Shown here piece by piece: positions 51,493 through 59,754 of a stretch of 64,000 bases of DNA. The DNA is from Ilyomonas sp965199845 (GTDB lineage Bacteria; Bacteroidota; Bacteroidia; Chitinophagales; Chitinophagaceae): contig CBDATZ010000039.1 in assembly GCA_965199845.1 (NCBI GenBank), positions 62,001-126,000 on the forward strand. The letters run 5' to 3'. Position 1 is the stretch's first letter. Each line of letters starts with the position of its first letter. Both the position numbers and the translations under genes were made by a program. A model generated the notes under the pieces. The model had not been told where the DNA came from. It worked only from the letters and a program-made list of their open reading frames with translations, and did no database searches.

Positions 51493-53062
51493 ATTTATTC
51501 ATTTCTTTTATATGATATTCCTGGATCAATGGCGGGTTTTCCGGTGTCAACGTAAACTGAACCGCGATGTTCTTCTTTTCACCTTCAATAATAAATGAAC
51601 CACGTAATTGATTTAGCGGAACAACATTATCAATCTTACTAATCTTGCCGGCGTTTGCAAAAGCAGTTGCAGCTTCTTTCTTTAAAGAATCAACCGGGTA
51701 ATCCATAAAAAAATTGATTGCAAACAAATGACTTTTTTCGGCGTTATTCCAGTCGGGCAATATCTTCATCAGTTCATCTCTTTTTTGCTGCAAAATATTG
51801 GATGGCGGCAACTGGCGCGGCTGTAATTGCGCAAGCGTAATCAAGGTATCAAGCACCTGTAAATTAACAACACTCATACCTGCATAAGTAACGTTGGCAA
51901 ACGACACAACGCCGATTCCATAATCAGGCAAAATCTTCCATTCGCTGCCGAAACCGGGCAAGCCGCCGGTATGTGCAACGTACACTTTGTTATCGCAATC
52001 TTTCATCCATCGCAAGCCATAACAATACGCAGTTACAGCACCACATTCTCTGCCATCCGGAAATAAAAAATGAGGCATCAGCATGTTCATCGTCCAGGGC
52101 TGTTCCATCTCGCGTATCGAACTTCTTTTTACCGGGCCAATCTCTTCATCATTTGATGGCGGCGTGGCGCTTTGGTGCAAGGCAATATACCTACTGAAAT
52201 CTTCTATTGAAGTAATCAATCCACCCATTGCACCGTAAGAACCATCATGCAAAAGCGGTTGCTCAACCCAATCGTTATTCAGCCAGCGGTAACCATGCGC
52301 TAACTTATCGGCAGGAGCTTTTGTGTATTCCCAAATTGTATGGTTCATACCAAGCGGCTGCAAAATGTTATCGGTAATATATTGCTCATAAGATTTGCCT
52401 GAAACTTTCGAAATGATATGACCTAACAAGGCAAACGCGAGGTTGCTATATTCGTAAGACATGCCCGGCGCATTGGAAAACGAAACGCCTTTTTTGATAA
52501 GCTCGAGTAGTTGCGCATCGGTATCTTCCAATTGCCTGTCACCCCAGGGATTGTCTTCCGGAAAACCAGCCGAATGTGTCAGCAAATGTCGAATGGTTAT
52601 TGGCGCAGCATCAGCCGTTATATATTGCAATCCTTTCATTTCAGGAACGTATTTATAAGCCGGATCATCAAGCTGTAATTTGCCTTCATCGCGCAGCTTT
52701 ACAATTGCCATTGTTGTAAAACTTTTGGTCATCGAAGCAATACGAAACAAAGAGGTTGGCGTAGCTTTTATCTTCTTTTCTACATCGGTAAAACCAACTG
52801 CGCCGGAATGAACCAGTTTGCCATCGACAACCAACCCGAACGCCAAACCGGGACTATGATTTTTAATAGCAAAATCATGAAAAATGCTATCTATGACAGG
52901 ATAAGCTGCTTCTATTTTTTGCAGGCGATTTTCATCTGTAAAAACAGGCGGTTTATAGGAAAGTTGTTGCTGACCATATAACTGATATGCGCATTGACAA
53001 ACGATGAATGCGAATAAAAAACAGAACACCTGATGCGGATAATAATACCGACTTTTCTTCAT
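51491..53062 (-). CDS. Serine hydrolase, class C beta-lactamase family
   Basis: 523 residues with an N-terminal signal sequence (YYYPHQVFCFLFAFIVCQCA). The beta-lactamase/DD-peptidase core has the nucleophile motif FRIASMTKSFTTMAIVKL (SxxK), the tyrosine motif MSYEYSNLAFALLGHII (YSN) and the third motif VYVAHTGGLPGFGSEWKI (HTG). The N-terminal ~35 residues also contain PAYKYVPEMKGLQYI later, a usual linker to the first helix. The C-terminal ~110 residues are an extra beta domain (LRGSFIIEGEKKNIAVQFTL). Probably a periplasmic D-Ala peptide hydrolase or esterase rather than a true beta-lactamase. Confidence 0.88.
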   Translation of the reverse strand: MKKSRYYYPHQVFCFLFAFIVCQCAYQLYGQQQLSYKPPVFTDENRLQKIEAAYPVIDSIFHDFAIKNHSPGLAFGLVVDGKLVHSGAVGFTDVEKKIKATPTSLFRIASMTKSFTTMAIVKLRDEGKLQLDDPAYKYVPEMKGLQYITADAAPITIRHLLTHSAGFPEDNPWGDRQLEDTDAQLLELIKKGVSFSNAPGMSYEYSNLAFALLGHIISKVSGKSYEQYITDNILQPLGMNHTIWEYTKAPADKLAHGYRWLNNDWVEQPLLHDGSYGAMGGLITSIEDFSRYIALHQSATPPSNDEEIGPVKRSSIREMEQPWTMNMLMPHFLFPDGRECGAVTAYCYGLRWMKDCDNKVYVAHTGGLPGFGSEWKILPDYGIGVVSFANVTYAGMSVVNLQVLDTLITLAQLQPRQLPPSNILQQKRDELMKILPDWNNAEKSHLFAINFFMDYPVDSLKKEAATAFANAGKISKIDNVVPLNQLRGSFIIEGEKKNIAVQFTLTPENPPLIQEYHIKEMNK

Positions 53063-53278
53063 AAGCTTTGGCTGTTTGTTACTTGTGCTAACACTAAATT
53101 AAGGGCTTATCTTTTATTACACATCATTGTAACCGATTTAAGCAATTTTACTTTTTATGATTTATAAAAAAAAATCCTCACTGTTGTTTTGCGAAGCCAA
53201 AAATTTGTACAATATTTTTTTCATTACAGGCAACGAACGATAAAAAGTAAGCCTCTCATGCAATCATTGCACACGATT

Positions 53279-53851
53279 ATGAAAACTTCTATAACCTTTT
53301 TCATTGGCATCTTATCTGTTATTTTAGTTTGCCTTTCTTCCTGTTTTGGTATTTATTCAAGACCCGATCCCGTTATTTATATTGAACAAAAGCGATGGGC
53401 CTGGAAACCTATTTATTCGTTAGATACATCGTACCGCATGATTAGTTATACCGACGCCAGACCGGTTGAACATGCCGGAAAAATTTATGTAAAAGATAAT
53501 CTCATTTATCAATGCGAAGTCGGTTCGGGTATTCATATTACTGACGATACAAACCCGGCTTCGGCAAAGCGAATCGGATTTATAAAAGTGCCGGGGTGTG
53601 AAGAAATTTCTATCAAAGGAAATATTCTTTATACCAATAATTATTACGACTTAATATCCATAGACCTTTCAAGCCCGACTCATCCGCAAATTACAAGCAG
53701 AACAAAAGACGCGTTCTTCTCAGGTTCGGGACAACCGCATACCTGGGAGCAGCCGGCAGATACGGGCTATTATCAATGTCCCAATATTTATTCCGATTCT
53801 GTAATTGTAAAATGGGTAAAAGATTCTGTAGTTGCTTACTGTATCAAATAA
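53279..53851 (+). CDS. LVIVD-repeat-like lipoprotein, first of a tandem pair
   Basis: 190 residues from the ATG at 53279, chosen for the lipoprotein signal MKTSITFFIGILSVILVCLS with lipobox LSSC; the frame is open further upstream. Mature part: EHAGKIYVKDNLIYQCEVG, SGIHITDDTNPASAKRIGF, CEEISIKGNILYTNNYYDLI and SIDLSSPTHPQITSRT, the blade pattern of LVIVD-repeat beta-propellers. It has too few blades for a complete propeller, so a truncation or a two-protein propeller is possible. The next gene starts 5 bases later and has the same pattern. Confidence 0.7.
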   Translation: MKTSITFFIGILSVILVCLSSCFGIYSRPDPVIYIEQKRWAWKPIYSLDTSYRMISYTDARPVEHAGKIYVKDNLIYQCEVGSGIHITDDTNPASAKRIGFIKVPGCEEISIKGNILYTNNYYDLISIDLSSPTHPQITSRTKDAFFSGSGQPHTWEQPADTGYYQCPNIYSDSVIVKWVKDSVVAYCIK

Positions 53852-53856
53852 AAAAA

Positions 53857-54606
53857 ATGAAAACTTATATAACAATCCTGTCTCTGCTTGTGGTATGCTT
53901 ATGTGGTTGTTCAAAAGACAGCAATACATCTAATGCAAACAGCGCCAACAGCGTTGGAACCGGCGGTTCGCTGGCGAAGTTTATTATCGTTGGCAACTAT
54001 CTTTACATTGCTGATGTAACGGCTGTAAAAGTGTATGATATTTCAAACAACGGCGCGCCGGCAGAGAAAGAACCGGTGCCTGCAGCCTGGGGAATTGAAA
54101 CGATTTTTTCTTATGATAACAACCTCTTTCTCGGCGCTTCAAATGGCATGTATGTTTATTCGTTAGCCGACCCGTCGAAACCTGCTTTAATAGGTCAGGC
54201 ACAGCATTTCAGAAGTTGCGACCCGGTAGTTGCCAACGATTCTTTTGCCTTTGTTACGTTACGTGGTAACGAACGTTGCGGACCTGCAGTTGATGGCTTG
54301 TACACATATAATATTCAGGATGTTACCAACCCGGTTTTACTTTATACATTAGAGATGTCAACACCATCAGGTCTTGCATTAAACGGAAAGCTTGTTTATG
54401 TATGCCGGCAAGATAACGGAATGAGTATTGTTGATGTTACAAATGCTTCAAACCCGATGATAAAGAAAACGCTTACCGATGCTGTCTTTGAAGACGTTAT
54501 CGTGTATGATAAACTGCTGATTTGTTATGTATCAACCGGGCTTCGTTTATATGATATTTCAACGCCCGAAAATCCGGTTTATATCAATACGGTTTTAAAT
54601 GAATGA
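53857..54606 (+). CDS. LVIVD-repeat lipoprotein, second of a tandem pair
   Basis: 249 residues from the ATG at 53857, chosen for the lipoprotein signal MKTYITILSLLVVCLCGC; the longer frame begins inside the previous gene. The propeller blades show as AKFIIVGNYLYIADVTAVKV, YDISNNGAPAEKEPVP, GMYVYSLADPSKPALIGQ, LYTYNIQDVTNPVLLYTL, GMSIVDVTNASNPMIKKTL and LRLYDISTPENPVYINT. These are LVIVD repeats, exported beta-propellers of unknown role. It is 5 bases after its paralogue, so both are made together at the membrane surface. Confidence 0.82.
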   Translation: MKTYITILSLLVVCLCGCSKDSNTSNANSANSVGTGGSLAKFIIVGNYLYIADVTAVKVYDISNNGAPAEKEPVPAAWGIETIFSYDNNLFLGASNGMYVYSLADPSKPALIGQAQHFRSCDPVVANDSFAFVTLRGNERCGPAVDGLYTYNIQDVTNPVLLYTLEMSTPSGLALNGKLVYVCRQDNGMSIVDVTNASNPMIKKTLTDAVFEDVIVYDKLLICYVSTGLRLYDISTPENPVYINTVLNE

Positions 54607-54714
54607 TTTGATTTTTTCTGAAAAATCTTGTGCTTTTTTCTTTATCAAATTCAGCAGTTTTTTGTCAAGCTTATAACCATACCAGCGTTGCATATTGCAG
54701 GTTTTGTGATTTGC

Positions 54715-54783
54715 AAATTAAAAATTCAAAAGAGAGTATTGACTTATTAACAAGCCTCGTTTTTACTTTTGAATTTTTAATTT
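54715..54783. repeat. Inverted repeat between convergent genes
   Basis: Perfect 18-base arms AAATTAAAAATTCAAAAG (54715-54732) and complement (54766-54783), 33 bases apart. The arm motif CTTTTGAATTTTTA also occurs singly at about 13373-13388 in another gap. It lies between the LVIVD gene and the convergent GH20-type gene. Confidence 0.65.
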
Positions 54784-54819
54784 TTACTTGTTTTCAATCG
54801 AGGTTCAGCGTACTGATTT

Positions 54820-55911
54820 TTATAAAGCATCAATCTTAGCATACATCGTTTTAAAACAATTCCACGGCGTATTATCACCACCTTTCTCGTCTTTTTTATT
54901 TGCATAAAATCCATTTAAAAAAGACCCGGCATCGCTCCAAACGGTTTGCATCATTCCCCGAAAATGTGGCTTCATTTCTTTGGTTGATTGCTGTTTGAAG
55001 CTAATCATATCATCTGTTTGAAGTAAAGCCAAATCAGGTTTTCTCCAGGGACAAGTAACGATGTCTAATCCTTTCATGGCAAAGTAAACCGGCGTTTTAT
55101 CGGCACGTTCATAATGCCAGTCGCAAATGGTTACATCTTTTGGAATCATATCAATAGCGCGATAGGTATTGTTATAACTGGCTTCCCATTCACCCAAACC
55201 TGTTGTTTTGCCATCAATTAATCTATCGCCCCAAATCCAGAGTTTACGATTTTTTATTGCCAAATGGTCGCGGATGGTTCGTACTTCATCAGCAAACAAT
55301 TGCGCTTTATCGCGACCGCCGCAACGCGGGCAATTATCTTCTCCAATATAAAATACTTCGTCCATACCAGCATGAAACGCGTTGGTTTGAAACGCATCGC
55401 AAATTTCATCTACCACATCAAACACAACTTTATGAACGTCGGGATGTAAAGGACAATAACTTTTACAATACAAATTATCGGCATTCGGCCACACATAATT
55501 AGCCGGCATTTTCACCCATGGCGTTTCATCAAACTGCGGATATGCGGTTAATAATTTTTCGGTTTTATTTGCCCAGCTTTGATGACCTAATAAATTGATT
55601 TGCGGGATGAGTTGAATGTTTGCTTTCTGGCAGGCTTTTACAAATTTATTCACGTCTTCTTTTGATAACGCATCGCTGTCGCTTAATTCAGGATGCGTTT
55701 TGTATTGATAGTTATAATCAATACGAAGAATGAGCGTGTTTACTTTTCGAGGCGCCAGTTCTTCATTTATAAACTTTACAAACGCATCTACATCTTTATG
55801 CTCTGGCGAGCCAATACAAAAGCCACGAACAGGCAGCAAGCTATCAAGTTTGTTTTGCGCATGAATAAAAATGACAAGAAAAAACGACAAGATAAGCAAC
55901 GTGATTTTCAT
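54820..55911 (-). CDS. GH20-type glycoside hydrolase
   Basis: 363 residues from the ATG at 55911, which gives a good signal peptide (MKITLLILSFFLVIFIHAQ). A TIM barrel: LLPVRGFCIGSPEHKDVDAF, VNTLILRIDYNYQYKTHPEL, IPQINLLGHQSWANKTEKLL and the catalytic Asp-Glu pair in AFHAGMDEVFYIGEDNCPRC, plus WIWGDRLIDGKTTGLGEWE. This is the family 20 (beta-hexosaminidase-like) barrel without the usual N-terminal beta domain. Secreted; natural substrate unknown. Confidence 0.82.
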   Translation of the reverse strand: MKITLLILSFFLVIFIHAQNKLDSLLPVRGFCIGSPEHKDVDAFVKFINEELAPRKVNTLILRIDYNYQYKTHPELSDSDALSKEDVNKFVKACQKANIQLIPQINLLGHQSWANKTEKLLTAYPQFDETPWVKMPANYVWPNADNLYCKSYCPLHPDVHKVVFDVVDEICDAFQTNAFHAGMDEVFYIGEDNCPRCGGRDKAQLFADEVRTIRDHLAIKNRKLWIWGDRLIDGKTTGLGEWEASYNNTYRAIDMIPKDVTICDWHYERADKTPVYFAMKGLDIVTCPWRKPDLALLQTDDMISFKQQSTKEMKPHFRGMMQTVWSDAGSFLNGFYANKKDEKGGDNTPWNCFKTMYAKIDAL

Positions 55912-56131
55912 TGGATATATTTTGGTAAATATAACTCTACCAAACAGCAATATTTTAGATTGATGTTTGTAAAAATTAGCTTATTGCATTACAATTTTCA
56001 CCGGATGAATGTAACAGGAAGATTTGCTGCCTGAGCAATATGCTTGCAAGCCAGTTTGATTAAAGATATACTGTTTAATCGAATTGTTATTGGTGGATAC
56101 CTTCCGCAAGCTGCTATGACAGCAGTATTCG

Positions 56132-56587
56132 TTAGCTCACATTTTTTATTATATCTTGAACATCCTTTACAGCTTTTTGCTGTTGACTGAGATAACTTAA
56201 TCGAATTGCAATTAGTGGTAATGATGCAAAAAAAAGTCGCAAAAAAATATTTTTAATTGTTATTGAATCAAACTCAAAACTTGAAAGTCCAAAGAAGAAC
56301 ATAAGAAAAACCAATATCGAAAATAAAAGTCCGGCACTATTAAGTTTTGGCTTTAAAGCAATACTTACTTTGCCATTGTCAGAACATATTTCCCCAACAA
56401 TTACACTATAAAACAAACCCGACCAGACAGAATACCGCCAAATACGAAAGTGTGTGTCGTAACATTCTCCACTAAAGTTTATTTGATCGAGCTGAAAATA
56501 AGTTTTCAAATGATTAAGCAAATTGTCGTTACGCTTATAATAAATTTTATGGTCAATTAACTTTATTATTTGTTTACTTGAGTCCAT
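56132..56587 (-). CDS. Hypothetical protein with two membrane helices
   Basis: 151 residues, not recognised. N-terminal ~50 residues are charged (KLIDHKIYYKRNDNLLNHLK), a middle part has WRYSVWSGLFYSVIVGEICS, and two membrane helices follow (LLFSILVFLMFFFGLSSF; FLRLFFASLPLIAIRLSYL). DNA is more AT-rich than in dusB or the GH20 gene. It stands alone between them. Similar in outline, though not in sequence, to the orphan at 10522. Confidence 0.6.
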   Translation of the reverse strand: MDSSKQIIKLIDHKIYYKRNDNLLNHLKTYFQLDQINFSGECYDTHFRIWRYSVWSGLFYSVIVGEICSDNGKVSIALKPKLNSAGLLFSILVFLMFFFGLSSFEFDSITIKNIFLRLFFASLPLIAIRLSYLSQQQKAVKDVQDIIKNVS

Positions 56588-56709
56588 TTAAAATGTGTGC
56601 TAACAGGAAAATTTATCAATAAAAATTTGAGCAACATTATCATCATTGCATGGCAAAGTAATCTTAAATAACAAATAATGCTTGCTTTAATCAATGATAG
56701 CAAAGCCAT

Positions 56710-57705
56710 TTACATTTCAGCCAATTCCAACTGGCTGTATTGATTTTCGATCTCTTCTAATACGGCATTTATATTTGATAAAGACGAAAGAGTTACAAGC
56801 TGTTGCCTGTATTCTTTTATATTGGGATAACCTTTTAAATAATTGGCGTAATGCCGGCGCATTTCGAGAACGCCCAACACCTCTCCTTTCCACTCAACAG
56901 ATTTATGAAGATGTTGTTTGATGACTTCAACACGCTGTTGTATGTTAGGCGGCGAGAGCAATTCGCCGGTCTGTAAATAATGTTTTACTTCATTAAAAAT
57001 CCACGGGTAACCAATGGCGGCGCGACCAATCATAATGCCGTCGACGCCATAACGGTTTTTATATTCCAGCGCTTTTTGCGGGCTGTCAATATCTCCGTTA
57101 CCAAAGATGGGAATGCAAATGCGCGGATTGTTTTTAACGGCTGCAATCAGTTGCCAGTCAGCGTGGCCTTTATACATCTGCGCGCGCGTGCGACCGTGAA
57201 TGGCAAGCGCCTGTATGCCGGTATCCTGCAAACGTTCGGCTACTTCTTCAATGTTCTTTGAATCATCGTCCCAGCCAAGACGTGTTTTTACCGTTACCGG
57301 TTTGCTTGTGCTTTGCACAACAGCTTTGGTAAGACGAACCATCAAATCAATATCTTTTAAAACAGCAGCACCAGCGCCTTTGCAAACCACTTTTTTTACC
57401 GGGCAACCAAAGTTAATATCAACCAAATCGGGATTAACAGCTTCTACAATACGCGCGCTCATTGCCATTGCATCTTCATCACCGCCAAAAATCTGGATGC
57501 CGACAGGACGTTCTTCGTCATAAATATCAAGCTTCTGCCGGCTTTTGATAGCATCACGAATTAAGCCTTCGCTGCTGATAAATTCGGTGTACATCAAATC
57601 GGCTCCGTTTTTCTTACAAACGGCACGAAACGGCGGATCGCTCACATCTTCCATCGGCGCGAGGAATAAAGAAAAATCGGGCAATTTTATATTTCCAATG
57701 TTCAT
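56710..57705 (-). CDS. dusB: tRNA-dihydrouridine synthase DusB
   Basis: 331 residues. The FMN barrel signature is FLAPMEDVSDPPFRAVCKKN, the active-site cysteine region is VDINFGCPVKKVVCKGAGAA, and tRNA/FMN contacts are in PVTVKTRLGWDD, IHGRTRAQMYKGHADWQLI and YGVDGIMIGRAAIGYPWIF. Reduces specific uridines in the D loop of tRNA. A repeat-rich gap separates it from the divergent CPBP gene. Confidence 0.95.
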   Translation of the reverse strand: MNIGNIKLPDFSLFLAPMEDVSDPPFRAVCKKNGADLMYTEFISSEGLIRDAIKSRQKLDIYDEERPVGIQIFGGDEDAMAMSARIVEAVNPDLVDINFGCPVKKVVCKGAGAAVLKDIDLMVRLTKAVVQSTSKPVTVKTRLGWDDDSKNIEEVAERLQDTGIQALAIHGRTRAQMYKGHADWQLIAAVKNNPRICIPIFGNGDIDSPQKALEYKNRYGVDGIMIGRAAIGYPWIFNEVKHYLQTGELLSPPNIQQRVEVIKQHLHKSVEWKGEVLGVLEMRRHYANYLKGYPNIKEYRQQLVTLSSLSNINAVLEEIENQYSQLELAEM

Positions 57706-57732
57706 TGTATTTTAATTATGTAGTAGGATTAC

Positions 57733-57858
57733 ATTTCTTCTTCCTTCAATCTTGATTCTTGTATCTTCCTCCTCGTATCTTGATTCATGTATCTTCTTCC
57801 TTCAATCTTATATTCTTACCACTTATATTCTTGTTACTTGCATCTTGTTTCTTCTCGT
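57733..57858. repeat. Interspersed TCTTGATTCTTG-type repeat, longest copy
   Basis: About 125 bases of imperfect CTTCCTTCAATCTTG, ATTCTTGTATCTTCC and CTTGTTACTTGCATCTTG units. The same family as at 25171 and 51437. It ends inside the CPBP promoter: the TTG at 57838 is part of it. Confidence 0.7.
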
Positions 57859-57867
57859 TTATCTTCG
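57838..57867 (+). promoter_or_regulatory. Promoter of the CPBP protease gene
   Basis: TTG at 57838-57840, 19 bases, then TATCTTCG at 57860-57867, the best full match to the Bacteroidota promoter in the window; the ATG follows 19 bases later. Confidence 0.65.
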
Positions 57868-57886
57868 CAAAGTTACATGTTGAATT

Positions 57887-58864
57887 ATGAATAGAACATA
57901 CAGCCGCACTTCGCGCGGCATCAGCCCTTTTGGACAATTAGGTATTTTAATTGGTTTGATAGGCGCCGGGCTTGTTTTGGCAAGTCTTGTTTCGGTTATC
58001 ATTATCAAAATAATGCTGAACGTACCCTTAAATCAATTAGCCGCAGCTGTACTCGACCCGAAAAATATACAGGTTGCGCGTTTTGTACAATTTGCCAGCA
58101 CGTTTTTTTTGTTTGCATTACCGGCTTTTGCTTTTGCAGCACTTGTTAACCGGAAGCCAATACAATATTTAGGTTTTTCTACTCACGCTAATACGCGCCA
58201 GTTTTATATTGTTTTATTACTTGTGATAGCAGCTTTATTTGCACAAAGCATCTTTTCGCAGCTAAACGAAATGATACCGATTTCTAAAAACTTAGAACAA
58301 TACTTTAAACAATTAGAAGACGATTATGCCAAAGAAGTTTTGAGTATGGCGCAAATGAAATCGTTCGGCGATTATATTTATGCGCTTCTTATTCTTGCTT
58401 TTTTGCCGGCTTTGTTTGAAGAAATGTTTTTTCGCGGTGCTTTGCAGCAGGCGTTTACAGGGCTTTTCCGCAATGCGTTCTGGGGCATTTTAATTACCAG
58501 TATTTTCTTTAGCGCAGCGCATTTTTCTTTTTACGGATTTCTCACGCGTATGTTTCTGGGAATGTTATTAGGCTACATTTTTTATTACGGAAAAAATATC
58601 TGGCTTAATATAACAGCTCATTTTTTAAACAATGCCGTTGTGGTTACCGCCTTATATATGTTGAGCCGTTCCGGCAAGCTAACAGAGAAAAATCTGGAAG
58701 ATGATAACTACCCGGTTTTTGTGGGTTTGCTCGCTATTGTTGCTGTATTTGCTTTGTTCACATTTTTTAAACGAGAATGTTTGAAAACAGTTTTGGTTAC
58801 TCGCGATGGCGTAACGGAAGAGTTTCAGTTAGATGATAACAAAGAAACGGACGAAACTGTATAA
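57887..58864 (+). CDS. CPBP family intramembrane glutamic endopeptidase
   Basis: 325 residues with about eight membrane helices. The CPBP (CAAX protease, Abi) motifs are intact: the EE pair with downstream arginine in LFEEMFFRGALQQAFTG, the FxxxH histidine in SAAHFSFYGFLTRMF and the third motif WLNITAHFLNNAVVV. Residues are as in Rce1-type proteases. Substrates in bacteria are mostly unknown. The C-terminus is a cytoplasmic acidic tail ending DDNKETDETV. Confidence 0.9.
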   Translation: MNRTYSRTSRGISPFGQLGILIGLIGAGLVLASLVSVIIIKIMLNVPLNQLAAAVLDPKNIQVARFVQFASTFFLFALPAFAFAALVNRKPIQYLGFSTHANTRQFYIVLLLVIAALFAQSIFSQLNEMIPISKNLEQYFKQLEDDYAKEVLSMAQMKSFGDYIYALLILAFLPALFEEMFFRGALQQAFTGLFRNAFWGILITSIFFSAAHFSFYGFLTRMFLGMLLGYIFYYGKNIWLNITAHFLNNAVVVTALYMLSRSGKLTEKNLEDDNYPVFVGLLAIVAVFALFTFFKRECLKTVLVTRDGVTEEFQLDDNKETDETV

Positions 58865-58872
58865 AGATTTCA

Positions 58873-59598
58873 CTACGGTTTTTTTGCAAATTCCTTCATC
58901 TTATCATTTACATAATACAATACATCTTCATTCGCCGGATGCTCGCGAAGCCACTCGTAAGAAGGTGTGTATTGATGCATAAAACTTACCAGCGAATCGC
59001 CTTTTAAACCCGTAATCTGAGAAATATTTTGCGGAGAAAACCGGTAATCAATATAAGTCTGTTTTTCTAAATAATTAAATGTTGAGTAAGCTTTATTCCT
59101 GTCTTTGGTACGCTTGCGGGCAAATGCATCTAAGTTAATACCAACGCCCGCGCCCATATTATCTGCCTTGCTTACCTTTTTCATTTTCGGTATGCCGCCC
59201 ATATCGCTTACAAACTCATCACGACGACGAACACTATCTAACTGGTAACGCGTATAACCTTGCGTACTTACCGTGACGCCCGGCAATACTTCATTTATAC
59301 GAATGAGGCTGATATGAAACGTATCCGGTATTCCCGCAATTGTTTTCAACGTATCAAATTCGTAATTAAAAGCATTGATAAAAATAACATCGTTACGCGA
59401 GGCTGTGATGCTGAAAAATCCATTTTGATCCGGCGTTATCATCTTATTGGTTGTTGCATTTGTAATGATGGCATTTACAATCGGCACGCCGGTTATGCTA
59501 TCGCGCACATAACCTTTTACCATCCGTTTTTGAGCCATCGCTGAAACAGAAACCATAAGCACCACAACTAATAAAATATATCTCTTCAGGTAAGTCAT
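58873..59598 (-). CDS. Stand-alone carboxypeptidase-regulatory-like (CarboxypepD_reg) protein
   Basis: 241 residues with a signal peptide (ILLVVVLMVSVSAMAQ). The first domain is CarboxypepD_reg-like: KGYVRDSITGVPIVNAIITN, then TPDQNGFFSITASRNDVIFI and FNYEFDTLKTI. The second half (RYQLDSVRRRDEFVSDMGG onward) is of no known family and ends SYEWLREHPANEDVLYYVND. Such proteins of Bacteroidota are outer-membrane or periplasmic and of unknown role. It is third in the minus-strand order TonB receptor, DUF5689 lipoprotein, this protein. Confidence 0.75.
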   Translation of the reverse strand: MTYLKRYILLVVVLMVSVSAMAQKRMVKGYVRDSITGVPIVNAIITNATTNKMITPDQNGFFSITASRNDVIFINAFNYEFDTLKTIAGIPDTFHISLIRINEVLPGVTVSTQGYTRYQLDSVRRRDEFVSDMGGIPKMKKVSKADNMGAGVGINLDAFARKRTKDRNKAYSTFNYLEKQTYIDYRFSPQNISQITGLKGDSLVSFMHQYTPSYEWLREHPANEDVLYYVNDKMKEFAKKP

Positions 59599-59754
59599 GC
59601 CGCTAAAATATCAAGAATAATGCCTTCCACAAATAGAAATTTTCTTTATAAATTGATTTGCCGATAATGTTATAAATCAGTACGTCTGCTTCAAATCATT
59701 TTATACAGATGAAGTTTTCATTTTTGATTTATAACTGTTTCATTCATTCTTATA

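Noticed and set aside
51491..53062. True beta-lactamase resistance gene
   Set aside because: Class C fold motifs are shared with many peptidases and esterases; length of 523 with an extra C-terminal domain fits those better.
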